Shown in pieces: positions 9,064-17,371 of a stretch of 64,000 bases of DNA. Below the pieces are notes generated by a model. That model searched no databases. It was not told the DNA's origin and worked only from the letters and a program-made list of their open reading frames with translations. A program made the position numbers and the translations under genes. This stretch comes from JAJTFW01 sp046330075 (GTDB lineage: Bacteria; Bacteroidota; Bacteroidia; AKYH767-A; OLB10), in the NCBI GenBank assembly GCA_046330075.1, contig JAXLTL010000012.1, forward strand, positions 1 to 64,000, written 5' to 3'. Each line of letters opens with the position of its first letter. Position 1 is the stretch's first letter.

Positions 9064-9949
9064 AGAGATTTCTGATCGCATGCGCCAGGTCGGTGAACTG
9101 AAAACGATAACCGGCCAGCATGATTTTAGAAGGACTTACTTTTGCTCCTTCCAGCACCAGAGCACTGCGCTCTCCCAGGAACAGACGGATCAGGAATCCC
9201 GGTACTGCTATGCGGATAGCACGGGGCGAGAGTTCCTTGCTCAGTACTTTCATGAATACATTGAGTTTGAGGGGTACCGGACTCACTGCATTGTAAACTC
9301 CGGAAAGTGTGTGGTGTGTTGCCGCGAAGATAAATTGCCGGCAAAGATCGTCGATGTGTATCCAGCTCAGGTGCTGGTATCCGGTGCCGGTGACAGGGCA
9401 AATACCGAATTGCAGCGGACGAACCAATTGCGGTAATGCGCCACCGTTAGGTGTCAGTACAACACCGGCCCGTAACAGTATTGTACGTACCGGTGAAGTC
9501 TGGTACGCTGCTTCCCATTGCTGTACCGTGTCAGAGAGAAATCCGTGGCCGGGACCACTTTCCTCGGTCATGACGTCATCATCCCGGTCGCCGTAATATC
9601 CGGTTGCAGAAACGGCAATGAGACTATGGATACGATGAGGTGTAGTATGCAGCGCCTGCAAAATTGTTGAAGCGGCATCGGTTCTGCTTTCGATAATTTC
9701 TTTTTTATAGGACTTTGTCCAGCGTTGATCACCGATATTACTACCGGAGAGTGCAATCACTACTTCTGCATTTTTGAAAGCTTCCGGATCAAAGGTGCGC
9801 AGGTGTGGATTCCAGGCATAGGTGCGGACCCCGGCGGACGAACTTCCGGAATGACTCAGCCAGGAAACGGAATGACCCTCCTGCTGCAACAAGAGCGTCA
9901 GTCGCCGGCCCACCAATCCCGAACCACCTGCAATCAGTACTTCTGCCAT
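9053..9949 (-). CDS. TIGR01777-type epimerase (SulA/YfcH-like SDR)
   Basis: A 298-residue extended short-chain dehydrogenase with an NAD(P)-binding GGSGLVG at residues 8-14, a VSATGYYG active-site segment with the Tyr-containing motif, and the family's C-terminal DUF1731-like part (LGERSALVLEGAKVSPSKIMLAGYRFQF). The substrate is not known for this family. It is translationally coupled to the photolyase. Epimerases of this type often accompany photolyases in light-induced gene sets. Confidence 0.88.
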   Translation of the reverse strand: MAEVLIAGGSGLVGRRLTLLLQQEGHSVSWLSHSGSSSAGVRTYAWNPHLRTFDPEAFKNAEVVIALSGSNIGDQRWTKSYKKEIIESRTDAASTILQALHTTPHRIHSLIAVSATGYYGDRDDDVMTEESGPGHGFLSDTVQQWEAAYQTSPVRTILLRAGVVLTPNGGALPQLVRPLQFGICPVTGTGYQHLSWIHIDDLCRQFIFAATHHTLSGVYNAVSPVPLKLNVFMKVLSKELSPRAIRIAVPGFLIRLFLGERSALVLEGAKVSPSKIMLAGYRFQFTDLAHAIRNLYGR

Positions 9950-10003
9950 CGAGTCAATAACAAACCGGATAATAAAAAGTTTCTGTTCCTGAAGGTACCT
10001 GCA

Positions 10004-11005
10004 TTATTCAACCAGATAAGACGGATCGAAGCCCGAATCTCCCGGGTCGAAGTTCAGAATCGGAGCTGCCGCAGGACGCTTTCCGAACCGCACCTGAATA
10101 CTCAGCCGGAAATACAGAGAGTTCAATTGCCGGAACTTATCATCGTTTCGTGTAAGTCTTCCACGCCCGGTCAATGCAATTTCGGGCGAAATAACCACAT
10201 GCGACAACGTGTAAATTCTGGCCATGATGCCCAGACGCGGATACCGGAAGCGGTAGATATTGGGTTCTTGCCGGTAGGTAGAATCGGCTCTCAGGTAATA
10301 GAAGCCGCCCATGTTCTGTATGCGAGCTGTCAGACTAAAATACCTGTTGAATTTATGCGTATAGGCCACATTAAAGGGAAAGGTAAACTGCAGCTGATCA
10401 TCATTCCCCATCTTGAATCCGAGTCCTGCAATCGGCAATGGAAGCTCACGACCACTGATAGGTGTATAGATGACGCCCAAAGTATGCCAGAGCGTATTGT
10501 TGTGATAGAGTTTTCTCCATACGAAGGCGCCGTATGGCCGCACATAGTTGGGTTTAAAATAGAATGATTCGGTTGGAAGAGCAGCAGTAAGATTGATCAG
10601 GTAGAGGTTCCGCAAACCTTTCGCCATTAATCCCGTTACGCCGATTTTCGCCTGCGTCAGCAGACGGTCAGGTTCGATGAAGTCAATCTGACTTTGACGG
10701 ATATTGGCTCCGGCTTGCGCAAAGATGGCATAGAAAGGTTTACCGCCATCTGCCGACAGCCAGTCTTTTCCCAGATATAACGGTAACCGATAGGTGAAAC
10801 TCGCTCCGCTGAAACCATTGTCCATGGTCGTATCTTCTACCTGTGTTGGATCCATATATTCCACTTCTGCCTGCCACATTGGCGATAACAGCGGATGAGG
10901 ACGATAACCACCCTGGGGTTGAGCCACCGCCATTCTGAGCGACGCAAGAAAAATGACAAGGAGGTTGGTTGTTGAACGGGTAAACCGTAATTTCATGGCC
11001 TTCAT
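10004..11005 (-). CDS. Putative outer-membrane beta-barrel protein (DUF6268-like)
   Basis: About 333 residues. The signal peptide ends around MAVAQ, followed by alternating polar/aromatic strands typical of a small outer-membrane barrel (FSGASFTYRLPLYL, FYYLRADSTYRQEPNIYRF, YFRLSIQVRFGK). It resembles the DUF6268 family; no function is known. The start at 11005 was preferred over the ATG at 11026 because the latter would overlap the divergent gene and lengthen the signal peptide. It lies 54 bp upstream of the epimerase gene on the same strand. Confidence 0.65.
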   Translation of the reverse strand: MKAMKLRFTRSTTNLLVIFLASLRMAVAQPQGGYRPHPLLSPMWQAEVEYMDPTQVEDTTMDNGFSGASFTYRLPLYLGKDWLSADGGKPFYAIFAQAGANIRQSQIDFIEPDRLLTQAKIGVTGLMAKGLRNLYLINLTAALPTESFYFKPNYVRPYGAFVWRKLYHNNTLWHTLGVIYTPISGRELPLPIAGLGFKMGNDDQLQFTFPFNVAYTHKFNRYFSLTARIQNMGGFYYLRADSTYRQEPNIYRFRYPRLGIMARIYTLSHVVISPEIALTGRGRLTRNDDKFRQLNSLYFRLSIQVRFGKRPAAAPILNFDPGDSGFDPSYLVE

Positions 11006-11024
11006 ACTGCGAAGATAAACGCTC

Positions 11025-11360
11025 ATGCAGGAAATTCCCGAGAAATACCGACACGATCTTGCTTACCTGCAGGCAATGGCTGATCAGGCTGTTCGCGATT
11101 TCGACCGTTTCGGATATGACCTGATTTTTAATGCCGACCTCCCGGTCTCTTTTCTGAATTATAAACTGCAGTTGGCGCCTCAATTGAAAAACTGGTGCAA
11201 ACGGGACCCTGAACGTATTCCTTCGCTTTTATATCACATTGATCTTCCAGAACATCTGATGCCACCCGGGTACGGCTGCAAGGATACTGAGCTGCTCGCC
11301 GACCTGATTTTACAACGAGAACTTATTAAAGTAATTTTGCGAAAACATTATTCCTCGTGA
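11025..11360 (+). CDS. Conserved hypothetical protein, 111 aa
   Basis: A small soluble protein, acidic at the N terminus and rich in Leu, with a YKLQLAPQLKNWCKRDPERIPSLLYHIDLPE core. No known motif was recognised. It is divergent from the barrel gene and lies 49 bp upstream of the CarH-like gene on the same strand, so it may be part of that transcript. The codon use matches its neighbours, which supports it being real. Confidence 0.6.
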   Translation: MQEIPEKYRHDLAYLQAMADQAVRDFDRFGYDLIFNADLPVSFLNYKLQLAPQLKNWCKRDPERIPSLLYHIDLPEHLMPPGYGCKDTELLADLILQRELIKVILRKHYSS

Positions 11361-11409
11361 AGTGTTATAAGGAAGAACAGGTCTCTGTTTATCCTAATCA
11401 AAAAGTAAA

Positions 11410-12300
11410 ATGAACCATTTCTCTATTAAAGATGTTGAGGCATTAACAGGCATCAAACCGCATACCTTGCGTATCTGGGAACAGAGATATGGAATTCCCA
11501 GCCCCAAGCGTACATCAACCAATATCCGATACTACGACGATGAGGATATAAAAATGCTGCTGAGCGTTGCCATGCTCAACCGGCAAGGTCATAAAATTTC
11601 CCGCCTCACGAAAATGAGCAAGGGTGAACTCGACCGGCTGGTGATGGATCTTACGCTCAATGTTTCGGATACTGATATCCAGGTAGAGTCACTGACCCGG
11701 TCGATGTTCGGGCTGGATGAATCGGCATTTGAAAAAATTCTAAGTACAAACATCCTGCAGTTTGGTCTTGAGTCTACATTCGTTCATCTGATCTTCCCTT
11801 TCCTGATGAGAGTGGGGGTGTTGTGGCAAACAGGATCCATCAATCCTGCATATGAGCATTTCATCACCAATCTGATCCGTCAGAAACTGTTTGTGGCGAT
11901 TGATGCACAGCCTAAAGTGCAATCGCCGGAGGCGAAGAAGTTCCTCTTGTTCCTTCCGGCACATGAGCCTCATGAAATCGGTTTATTGTTTGCGAATTAT
12001 GTGATTCGTTCGCGCGGACATCATACGTCCTATCTTGGCCCGAACCTTCCGATGGATGACCTTGTGCCGGTGATGTCAGTGTACAAGGCTGATTATATTC
12101 TCACCGTCCTCACAACTGCAGTGATTACACAGAGTCCGCTCGCTGTAGCCAATAAATTATCCGGCGATTTTCCGGGAGCGCAGATTCTCATGGCAGGAAG
12201 TCAGCTCATGCAGGCAAATATCAATCTTCCGCGCAACGTGAGGATTTTACACTCTATGGATGAGCTGATTCAGCTGACAGAATCACTTCATCGCCGATAG
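11410..12300 (+). CDS. CarH/LitR-like MerR-family repressor with B12-binding photosensor domain
   Basis: A 296-residue regulator. Residues 1-75 are a MerR helix-turn-helix (HTLRIWEQRYGIPSPKR). The middle is a four-helix B12-capping bundle holding the Trp-x9-Glu-His signature (W139, E149-H150). Residues about 177-290 are a cobalamin-binding Rossmann domain with an E-x-H-x-x-G motif, H188 being the expected lower cobalt ligand. In CarH proteins adenosylcobalamin stabilises a DNA-bound tetramer that light breaks apart, releasing repression. The position after W139 is Gln, whereas Thermus CarH has the His that forms the light-state bis-His adduct. Neighbours include photolyase, folE and a sigma factor. 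Confidence 0.88.
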   Translation: MNHFSIKDVEALTGIKPHTLRIWEQRYGIPSPKRTSTNIRYYDDEDIKMLLSVAMLNRQGHKISRLTKMSKGELDRLVMDLTLNVSDTDIQVESLTRSMFGLDESAFEKILSTNILQFGLESTFVHLIFPFLMRVGVLWQTGSINPAYEHFITNLIRQKLFVAIDAQPKVQSPEAKKFLLFLPAHEPHEIGLLFANYVIRSRGHHTSYLGPNLPMDDLVPVMSVYKADYILTVLTTAVITQSPLAVANKLSGDFPGAQILMAGSQLMQANINLPRNVRILHSMDELIQLTESLHRR

Positions 12301-12325
12301 TTCTCCACTTGGTGGTATTTACAGA

Positions 12326-13066
12326 TTAACCGTGCTGTTTTATATAGTGCAGGAATTCATTGCGCACGTCGCGGTTTCTGAATTTTCCGCTGTACTCTGA
12401 GGTGATGGTTCCCGACTGGATGTCGCGGATTCCTCTGGAGGCAACACAAAGATGCGATGCCTCAATCATTACGGCTACATCTTCCGTTTGCAGCGCCTCT
12501 TTGAGTGCGTTGGCGATCTGAATGGTGAGTCGTTCCTGCACCTGTGGTCGCCTTGCAAAATAATCTACCATCCTGTTTAACTTGGAAAGGCCAATTACCT
12601 TGCCGGATGAATAATAAGCCACATGAGCTTTCCCGATGATTGGCACCAGGTGATGTTCACAGGTAGAATAGAGCGTGATATCTTTCTCTACCAGCATCTG
12701 AGCATATTGATACTGATTGGTGAAAAGCGTTGTGTCGGGCCGGTGAGATGGATTCAGTCCTTTGAACGTTTCTGTTACATACATTTTGGCAACACGCAAC
12801 GGAGTATCTTTAAGACTCTCGTCATTAAGATCCAGTCCGAGCGTATAGAGGATCTCCTGCACATGATGGCGGATGATTTGTATTTTCTCTGCATCCGATA
12901 ATTCAAAAGCATCACTTCTGAGCGGAGTCTCGGCACTGTTGAAGGCATGATGAAGCAGGTCCTCCGTAAAATCAAGGTTCTGTATATCGCTCAGGCCCGG
13001 TATTCCGTCTGCCGTCTTTTTAACAAGGTTATTTTTATGAGATGGTTTTGATGTGTCGAATTTCAT
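12326..13066 (-). CDS. folE: GTP cyclohydrolase I
   Basis: A 246-residue enzyme making 7,8-dihydroneopterin triphosphate from GTP, the first step of folate and pterin synthesis. The catalytic core is in the C-terminal two thirds: LKDTPLRVAKMY, the zinc/active-site STCEHHLVPIIGKAHVAY, GLSKLNRMVDYFARRPQVQERLT and the second zinc Cys in EASHLCVASRGI. The first 50 residues are a poorly conserved extension. It converges with the CarH-like gene (25 bp apart) and is divergent from the sigma factor. Pterin supply fits a light-response role as photolyase antenna precursor, but folE is also a housekeeping gene. Confidence 0.95.
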   Translation of the reverse strand: MKFDTSKPSHKNNLVKKTADGIPGLSDIQNLDFTEDLLHHAFNSAETPLRSDAFELSDAEKIQIIRHHVQEILYTLGLDLNDESLKDTPLRVAKMYVTETFKGLNPSHRPDTTLFTNQYQYAQMLVEKDITLYSTCEHHLVPIIGKAHVAYYSSGKVIGLSKLNRMVDYFARRPQVQERLTIQIANALKEALQTEDVAVMIEASHLCVASRGIRDIQSGTITSEYSGKFRNRDVRNEFLHYIKQHG

Positions 13067-13105
13067 ATGATCCAGTTGTTTTGAGAAAACAGAAAGTTGT
13101 CCTTA

Positions 13106-13340
13106 TTGTTTAATGTTTTGTATTTAAAGTTTAACGAAACTGCGCTTGAATTAGCCTGTTTTTAAGAGTTTTTTGGATTAATCTAACAATGTATTTTTTT
13201 AAAATAATAGTTTTTCTCACAGAGAATCAGTTGTTTATGCTTTGTTTAAGTTTTTATTACAAAAATTAAACAAAAAGATTTGCAGGCAACCGGGTGTCGC
13301 CGTACTTTTGTTCAGCTTTTAACCCCAAAGATTAAACAAA
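13106..13340. promoter_or_regulatory. Candidate operator region: four TTGTTTAA/TTAAACAA boxes
   Basis: The folE-sigma intergenic region holds TTGTTTAA at 13106-13113 and TTTGTTTAA at 13241-13249, and the reverse form TTAAACAAA at 13266-13274 and 13332-13340. The middle two form a nearly perfect inverted repeat (13241-13274) that sits directly upstream of the sigma-gene -33 element. Binding by the neighbouring CarH-like regulator is an inference from location only. Confidence 0.45.
13280..13310 (+). promoter_or_regulatory. Promoter of the ECF sigma gene
   Basis: TTG at 13280-13282 and TACTTTTG at 13303-13310 with a 20-base spacer match the Bacteroidota -33/-7 consensus. The inverted repeat 13241-13274 ends 5 bases upstream of the -33 element. 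Confidence 0.65.
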
Positions 13341-13871
13341 ATGACACAGCTGGAATTCAACCACCAAGTAAAAGAACATTACAGACCGCTCCGGGGCTAT
13401 GCCCTTAAACTTACGCAGGATCCGGAGGACGCCAATGATCTGGTTCAGGAAACGATGCTGAAGGCATTCAACAACAAGGACAAATTTGCTGACGGGACCA
13501 ATCTGCGTGGCTGGCTTTACACCATCATGAAAAATATTTTCATTAATAATTATCGCCGGATGGTAAAGGGGAATGTGATGACTGACGATACCGAAAATCA
13601 GTTTTACATCAATCATGCCGGACATTCTGTTCGTAACGACGGGGATAGCCGCATTGTTATGAAAGAGGTTAATGAAGCGGTGGAATCACTGAGTGATAGC
13701 CTGCGGACACCTTTCCTGATGTCGTACCAGGGTTATAAATACGAGGAAATTGCAAAATATCTTGCCGTTCCTCTTGGTACTGTTAAAATACGAATACATG
13801 TTGCCCGTCAGCGTTTGAAAAAGATGCTTGAATCATATGGAACTGAAAACGGTTTCTCTGTTCATGCATAA
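13341..13871 (+). CDS. ECF-type RNA polymerase sigma factor
   Basis: A 176-residue sigma-70 family protein with region 2 near residues 10-75 (DPEDANDLVQETMLKAFNNKDKF, then NLRGWLYTIMKNIFINNYRR) and region 4 near 115-165 (YKYEEIAKYLAVPLGTVKIRIHVARQRLKK). No anti-sigma gene is adjacent. In other Bacteroidota very similar sigma genes lie beside CarH-like regulators and carotenoid genes; here no crt gene is visible. It has its own good promoter and a terminator right behind it, so it is monocistronic. Confidence 0.9.
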   Translation: MTQLEFNHQVKEHYRPLRGYALKLTQDPEDANDLVQETMLKAFNNKDKFADGTNLRGWLYTIMKNIFINNYRRMVKGNVMTDDTENQFYINHAGHSVRNDGDSRIVMKEVNEAVESLSDSLRTPFLMSYQGYKYEEIAKYLAVPLGTVKIRIHVARQRLKKMLESYGTENGFSVHA

Positions 13872-13900
13872 GAAATACAGATAGGTAGGTTTTAGGTTGT

Positions 13901-13936
13901 AAAAGGCCCGGACAATTGTTCGGGTCTTTTGCGTTT
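13901..13936 (+). terminator. Intrinsic terminator after the sigma gene
   Basis: AAAAG-G-CCCG at 13901-13910 pairs with CGGG-T-CTTTT at 13921-13930, closing on an AT-rich loop and followed by further Ts. It lies 30 bp after the stop codon. Confidence 0.75.
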
Positions 13937-13983
13937 TAACCGGTTCGCGTAAATGCTTATATCAGCAGGGGGGTGTTAAAATG

Positions 13984-14091
13984 TTAATCCCGCAAGGCGG
14001 GAGTTAAAGTGTTAAAGTGTTAATCCCGCAAGGCGGGAGTTAAAGTGTTAAAGTGTTAATCCCGCAAGGCGGGAGTTAAAGTGTTAAAGTG
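13984..14091. repeat. 36-bp tandem repeat, three copies with hairpin
   Basis: Three identical 36-bp units start at 13984, 14020 and 14056. Each holds the perfect mini-hairpin CCCGC-AAG-GCGGG followed by two GTTAAA words. Upstream, 13972-13983 carries a degenerate GTTAAAAT lead-in. The array fills the gap between the sigma terminator and the AI-2E transporter gene. Confidence 0.9.
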
Positions 14092-14145
14092 TTTTAAATG
14101 TTGTGAATGTTTTAAATGTTGTGAATGTTTTAAATGTTATGATTG
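14092..14145. repeat. 18-bp tandem repeat, three copies
   Basis: It abuts the 36-bp array without a gap. Units of 18 bp (TTTTAAATGTTGTGAATG) start at 14092, 14110 and 14128; the third has two substitutions. Two different periods lie side by side here. Confidence 0.85.
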
Positions 14146-14210
14146 TTTAAGGATAGTGTTGAGGGATGATTGGTCAAGATGTTAAACAGAATTTAAGAAA
14201 TTAGCTGTAT

Positions 14211-14260
14211 AACTGACAACTGACAACTCTAAACTGAAAACTCTAAGCTGAAAACTCTAA
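14211..14260. repeat. Direct-repeat words running into the AI-2E stop codon
   Basis: AACTGACAACTGACAACTCT is followed by three near-copies of AAACTGAAAACTCT. The last copy overlaps the TAG stop (14257-14259, minus strand) of the transporter gene. The remainder of 13872-14256 contains only the terminator and repeats; no gene is seen. Confidence 0.75.
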
Positions 14261-15255
14261 ACATTATACTCTTCCCGATACATTTTTATCATCAGCAGAA
14301 AATAGGAGATAAGCAATGGTCCGAATACAATGCCGGTGATACCAAAGTAGTTTAATCCCACGATTACACCAAGTACAGTTACGATCGGATGAACATCCGC
14401 AAATTTCTTCTGCAGGGTAAACCGGAATACGTTATCAATGTTGGTAATCACAATACCACCGAAGATGAGAATGCCGATGCCTTGCCAGTTATCACCGTTT
14501 ACCAGCTGATATATGCCGGCGGGGATCCATACGATGGCTGTTCCTACAATGGGAATGAATGACATAAAGCCGGTGATTGCTCCCCAAAACCATGGTTCTT
14601 CCAGGCCGAAAATCCAGAATCCAAGGCCAGCGCATAATCCTTGAAGAATTGCAAGTACAGGTGCACCCAGTACATTCGAAAACACAGCCGATTCCAGCTC
14701 GCCGCTGAACCGTAAGGCTTTTTCTTCTTCCACCGGCAGCAAATCTCCGATCATCTTTTCATTTTTTCCGAAGTTCATCAGGAGATAGTACAACATAAAA
14801 TACATCATACCGATGGTAGCGAGCATATCGGCGGTTGCACCCAGAATCTGTGGGATCACATTCGCGGCAATCTCCTGTATCTTTTTCAGCATATCATCAC
14901 TGAGTACCCGGATGCCGGTCATGTTAAAAATATAATCATCCATTTGCCGCAGTCCGGCCATTAACTCCGTACTGTGTACCAATGCATAGTTGATCTTGGA
15001 TGCCAGCAATCCGTATAATGTCCAGGCAGGACCGAGGAATAAAATAAGTGAAAGCAGCAGCAAAAGGACAGTTGCCCATGTTTTACTCCATCGGCGCTTG
15101 ACGACAAAGTATTTCATCAGTGGTTTCATCAGCACATAAAATATGACAGCTGAAAGGAATGCAGTGAGAAATGTACTCAGCGAATAGGCCAGAAAAATTC
15201 CCAGACCTATAATGATAAGCAGTGAAGCGGTACGCCTGTAATCTTTTAAATTCAT
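14257..15255 (-). CDS. AI-2E family transporter
   Basis: A 332-residue polytopic membrane protein of the AI-2E (PerM/TqsA) superfamily, with about eight transmembrane segments. It shows the family's conserved block in the second half (WGAITGFMSFIPIVGTAIVWIPAGIYQL, then IVITNIDNVFR and HPIVTVLGVIVGLNYFGITGIVFGPLL). Members export autoinducer-2 or other small solutes, or act as Na+/H+ antiporters; the substrate here cannot be told. The last codon overlaps an intergenic repeat. Confidence 0.88.
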   Translation of the reverse strand: MNLKDYRRTASLLIIIGLGIFLAYSLSTFLTAFLSAVIFYVLMKPLMKYFVVKRRWSKTWATVLLLLLSLILFLGPAWTLYGLLASKINYALVHSTELMAGLRQMDDYIFNMTGIRVLSDDMLKKIQEIAANVIPQILGATADMLATIGMMYFMLYYLLMNFGKNEKMIGDLLPVEEEKALRFSGELESAVFSNVLGAPVLAILQGLCAGLGFWIFGLEEPWFWGAITGFMSFIPIVGTAIVWIPAGIYQLVNGDNWQGIGILIFGGIVITNIDNVFRFTLQKKFADVHPIVTVLGVIVGLNYFGITGIVFGPLLISYFLLMIKMYREEYNV

Positions 15256-15555
15256 GGCCTAAAGGTAATAGGTGCCGACTTATTAACAAACCTCGGGACC
15301 ACTGTCTGAATCCGGTATGGCCTGGCGAGAGGAAGGTCGATGGGAAACTTTATTCTAAAAGATTGTATTGCCAAGAGTTAGCTGTAGATGATGCTTCGGG
15401 AAACGATACGGGCAGTACATCAGCATCATTCAGAAGAATTGTTTTTTTTATCCTTTTCGCTGTTCCCGGGATGTTGATTTCCTGCAACACAACATGTTGC
15501 AACTGAACAGCGTTCAGGAGGAAATCTGTCTATCTTTGAGACTCTCGTTCAGAAT
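15256..15555. other. 300-bp intergenic region with inverted repeat and promoter
   Basis: No convincing gene is present. A 94-codon open frame on the plus strand overlaps the transporter start and has no homology cue. The region holds TGCAACA-N5-TGTTGCA at 15483-15501 and a -7 element TATCTTTG at 15531-15538, 17 bases before the protease ATG. No clear -33 element was found at the expected distance. Confidence 0.6.
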
Positions 15556-17247
15556 ATGAAATCTCGCTCACGCCGTTACCTGATTCTCTTAATGTTGCTG
15601 CCAACAGCCTTCCTTTCATGGAGCTTTGTAGATGATTTCTTTGAGATCACCCGGCAGATAGATGTTTTCTCCAGTGTTTACCGTGACGTCAACCGGTATT
15701 ATGTAGATGATGTAAATCCAGGTGAGCTGATGAAGGATGGTATCGACGGCATGCTGAAATCACTGGATCCGTATACAAACTATTATCCTGAGTCGGAGAT
15801 TGAGGACTATAAGATGAAGCATGTGAGCACTGAATACGGGGGGATTGGTGCTTCATCCTTTCGTACCGGTGACAGCCTCGTGATTTACGATGTATACGAA
15901 GGATTTCCCGCGCAAAAGGCGGATGTGCGTGCTGGTGATGTGCTGATGTCGGTGAACGGACGCAACATCAAAGGACTCGGCCCGGATGAGATCGATGAGC
16001 TGATCAAAGGTCAGGCAGGTACAACGGTGCGTCTTGGACTTCAGCGTTACGGACAGCCACAGCCGTTAGAAAAGAATATTACCCGCGGAGAAATAAAAAT
16101 CAATAATGTCCCCTACCATGCCATGCTGAATGACAGCGTAGGGTATATTAAGCTTGATAAATTTCTGCAGAATTGCTACAATGAAGTGAAAGAAGCGCTG
16201 GTGGATCTTCAGAAAAATCCCGGATTCACTTCCCTGATTTTTGACCTGCGCGGCAATGGCGGCGGATTGCTCGAGGAATCGGTGCAGATTCTCAACCTCT
16301 TCGTGAAGAAAGGAGAGTTGCTTGTGACTCAGAAAGGAAAGACAGAAGGTTCCAATAATGTCTATTATGCCAAAGTTGATCCGATTGCTCCTGATATCCG
16401 GGTGGCGGTTCTGGTAGATAAAAATTCGGCTTCTGCATCCGAAATAACTGCCGGTAATTTCCAGGACCTTGATCGCGGAGTCATCATTGGCCAACGCAGT
16501 TATGGTAAGGGGCTGGTTCAGCAAACACGTCCGCTTACTTTTAATGCGCAGATGAAGCTCACCGTAGCGAAATACTATACGGCCAGCGGACGATGTGTCC
16601 AGACTAAGATGTACCACCATGGAGGCGATGAAAACGGAACCGTGACAGAAGTGCCGGATTCGCTGATGAAGCCATTTAAAACGAAAAACGGTCGTACCGT
16701 TTTTGACGGATCAGCGGTATACCCTGATCGTTATGTCGACCCGGTCGACTCCAGCAATATCGCACGAAGCCTGAACAGAAATCTGTTCCTCTTTGATTAT
16801 GCAACTGTTTACCGTGAAAAACATGAATCCATTCCATCTGTAGATAAATTCGTTTTCACGGAAGCCGACTTCAGTGAGTTCGTCGCCTGGCTGAATAATA
16901 AAACGTATACCTACAGTACACAAACCGAGAAGGCTTTTGCTTCCTTGAAGGAAACTGCAGTGCGGGAAAAGTATTACAATACCATCAGCAGGGAACTCGA
17001 ATCACTCGGTAACGAACTTAAACACGATAAATCAGCCGATCTCCAGCTTTTCAAAAAGGAGATAAGCAGTATGCTTGAGAAAGAAATAGTGACAAGGTAT
17101 TATTTTCACACAGGTAAATATCAGTATATGTTCGCCCACGATCCGGTTATAAAAGAAGCGCTGTCTGTACTCGGAAATGTTACTTTATATACCTCGATTT
17201 TAAAAGGAGACGGAAACTATAAAGTAATCGGTAAACCGAAAGGATAG
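15556..17247 (+). CDS. S41 C-terminal processing protease
   Basis: A 563-residue periplasmic serine protease of the CtpA/Prc family. An N-terminal hydrophobic signal-anchor (residues 8-24) is followed by a helical part, a PDZ domain at about 90-175 (EGFPAQKADVRAGDVLMSVNGRNI) and the catalytic domain. The Ser/Lys dyad is S293 in KNSASASE and K318 in SYGKG, with the family's 25-residue spacing. A helical C-terminal tail of some 150 residues follows. It likely trims or degrades envelope proteins. It has its own -7 element. Confidence 0.92.
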   Translation: MKSRSRRYLILLMLLPTAFLSWSFVDDFFEITRQIDVFSSVYRDVNRYYVDDVNPGELMKDGIDGMLKSLDPYTNYYPESEIEDYKMKHVSTEYGGIGASSFRTGDSLVIYDVYEGFPAQKADVRAGDVLMSVNGRNIKGLGPDEIDELIKGQAGTTVRLGLQRYGQPQPLEKNITRGEIKINNVPYHAMLNDSVGYIKLDKFLQNCYNEVKEALVDLQKNPGFTSLIFDLRGNGGGLLEESVQILNLFVKKGELLVTQKGKTEGSNNVYYAKVDPIAPDIRVAVLVDKNSASASEITAGNFQDLDRGVIIGQRSYGKGLVQQTRPLTFNAQMKLTVAKYYTASGRCVQTKMYHHGGDENGTVTEVPDSLMKPFKTKNGRTVFDGSAVYPDRYVDPVDSSNIARSLNRNLFLFDYATVYREKHESIPSVDKFVFTEADFSEFVAWLNNKTYTYSTQTEKAFASLKETAVREKYYNTISRELESLGNELKHDKSADLQLFKKEISSMLEKEIVTRYYFHTGKYQYMFAHDPVIKEALSVLGNVTLYTSILKGDGNYKVIGKPKG

Positions 17248-17284
17248 TTTTTTGAGTTTCAAAGGTGCAGAGCGCTTGCGCCCC

Positions 17285-17298
17285 GAGCGTAGGCTCGT
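17285..17298. repeat. GC-rich mini-hairpin
   Basis: CGAGC-GTAG-GCTCG forms a 5-bp stem in the spacer between the protease gene and pheS, just ahead of the 8-bp array. It resembles the small hairpins in the other intergenic repeat islands of this window. Confidence 0.5.
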
Positions 17299-17371
17299 GG
17301 TTTCACGGTTTCAAAGCACATGCACTTCGTGAACCGGTAACATAGTAGCCAGGCAAATCTTCATTATCAAA

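Noticed and set aside
11333..11340. TAATTTTG as a promoter for the CarH-like gene
   Set aside because: It lies inside the end of the 111-aa gene, and no -33 element is visible at 17-23 bases; the support is too weak to annotate.
13984..14091. Possible CRISPR or integration repeat
   Set aside because: Three contiguous 36-bp units have no spacers between them, and no recombinase or cas gene is near.
15222..15506. 94-codon plus-strand frame between the AI-2E transporter and the S41 protease
   Set aside because: It overlaps the transporter start, and the only coding-like part is a short hydrophobic stretch near its end. No homology cue or promoter was seen.
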